Positions 54,632 through 55,261 of a DNA stretch of 55,261 nucleotides are shown here, one piece after another. The stretch spans positions 1 to 55,261 of the IMG/VR virus record IMGVR_UViG_3300009159_000087; one strand, given 5' to 3'. Source of the stretch: a virus. Numbering within the stretch: the first letter of the stretch is position 1; the number at the start of each line of letters is the position of its first letter. The position numbers were made by a program, and so were the translations under genes. The notes beneath the pieces are model-generated. The model was not told where the DNA came from, did no database searches, and saw nothing but the letters and a program-made list of their open reading frames with translations.

Positions 54632-55237
54632 TTATTTATGTGACTTCACTATATTAGTAACCATACTTTTAAATTTATTACCATCATATACAATAAATGG
54701 TTCATACTTCTTACATCTATTGAGAAACTCTGGAAATACCACATCGTCACTAATTTGTTTCTGCCACATAGGATAAAAATTCAATAGGGTGTTCAATAAG
54801 ATCAAAGTTTCAGATGCCACGTTTCCATAATAAACCTCTTTTAATAGAATCGGTTCTTGACCGTCTTTTACCAGAAGTATATCGTTCGGGGATTTAACCT
54901 TATTGAACAGATACATTATATCTTGTTCCAAGCGATATGTCAAGCTCTGGTTCGTTTTTTGCCACTTTTTATAGACATCTTCTGCTTCAGATGTATTAAG
55001 ATCGCCTATCCAAGAGTTAGGTTTAACGAATAGGTTGGCTATATAATAGCTTTTTAACTCTTCCAAAGAATACTTCCTAGACATCGCATAGTGGACATAT
55101 TTGTCCCTACGATTAAGGAAAGCATCTTTACCAACATTCACTTTACCATTATATTTTTGGTAATCGTATGATGTTGTGAAGTGTAGATGTAAACCATGAT
55201 ATAAACAAAAGGCAGCATAACCAGAATTTTCACTCAT
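54632..55237 (-). CDS. gp59: Helicase loader gp59
   Basis: A 201-residue protein, close to T4 gp59 (217). It has GYAAFCLYHGLHLHFTTSYDYQKYNGKV, the motif RRDKY (43-47), SLEELKSYYIANLF, WIGD (76-79) and a C-terminal part FYPMWQKQISDDVVFPEFLNRCKKYEPF, matching the T4 gp59 pattern (QKRRDKY ... IANLF-like ... WIGD). gp59 loads the gp41 helicase onto gp32-covered forked DNA. An in-frame TGA two codons before the ATG at 55237 shows the gene is complete. gp32 follows after 97 bases, as expected from their partnership. Confidence 0.93.
   Translation of the reverse strand: MSENSGYAAFCLYHGLHLHFTTSYDYQKYNGKVNVGKDAFLNRRDKYVHYAMSRKYSLEELKSYYIANLFVKPNSWIGDLNTSEAEDVYKKWQKTNQSLTYRLEQDIMYLFNKVKSPNDILLVKDGQEPILLKEVYYGNVASETLILLNTLLNFYPMWQKQISDDVVFPEFLNRCKKYEPFIVYDGNKFKSMVTNIVKSHK
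54633..54640 (-). promoter_or_regulatory. Possible late promoter -10 element (CATAAATA) before gp32
   Basis: The minus strand reads CATAAATA at the very end of gp59 (its last His-Lys-stop codons), about 100 bases upstream of gp32. Because it is also coding sequence the match may be chance. gp32 in T4 has early, middle and late promoters. Confidence 0.35.
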
Positions 55238-55261
55238 ACATCAAATAGGTAACCTAGCTCC

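Noticed and set aside
1-55261. tRNA genes, integrase, IS elements or attachment sites
   Set aside because: None were seen; gaps between genes are too short to hold tRNAs and no recombinase or transposase frame is present.

Overview
The window is part of the late (virion structure) region of a T4-like contractile-tailed phage. The visible set is the T4-type baseplate and neck genes 4, 2, 54, 26, 51, 48, 53, 27, 5, 25, 6, 7 and 8, plus the DNA-replication genes 32 and 59. The DNA is strongly AT-rich, nearly every base is coding, and several TATAAATA-type late promoters are visible. The wedge proteins, the DUF4815 giant and the alanine/asparagine heptad fibres resemble T4-like phages of marine and freshwater bacteria (cyanophage or pelagiphage type). 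No host gene, tRNA, integrase or IS element identifies the host, so the host stays open.

Layout, read right to left along the minus strand except where noted. (1) 53.4-55.2 kb: gp59 helicase loader, gp32 ssDNA-binding protein and a small acidic protein. (2) 48.5-53.4 kb, plus strand: gp4, gp2, gp54, gp26, gp51 and a probable tape measure protein, ending at a bidirectional terminator shared with the convergent gp32 block. (3) 35.1-48.5 kb: gp48, gp53, gp27-like, gp5, gp25, gp6, gp7, a tail-fibre gene and gp8, packed with 1-base overlaps or gaps under 20 bases. (4) 24.5-35.1 kb: a 2340-residue DUF4815 structural protein, a small coiled-coil protein and a long fibre with a self-cleaving S74 chaperone. 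(5) 20.4-24.4 kb: three glycosyltransferase-type genes and a methyltransferase. (6) 8.2-20.3 kb: a small beta protein and four collagen-like fibre proteins, one ending in a second S74 chaperone. (7) 1-8.2 kb: three tandem glycine-rich proteins carrying RCC1-type beta-propeller repeats, the leftmost cut by the window edge, with a DUF4376-like protein between two of them.

Blocks 2 and 3 build the tail tube, hub, wedges and neck. Blocks 4 to 7 supply an unusually large set of adhesive fibres, and block 5 is placed where it could decorate Ser/Thr-rich collagen-like fibres with sugars. The most notable observation is a T TTT TTT slippery heptamer just before the gp26 stop codon, in the correct register to fuse gp26 to a gp51-like domain that has no convincing start of its own and lies directly upstream of the tape-measure candidate. 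This matches the G/GT tail-assembly-chaperone arrangement of lambda-like phages. Family assignments are from memory of the families and visible motifs; no search was run.
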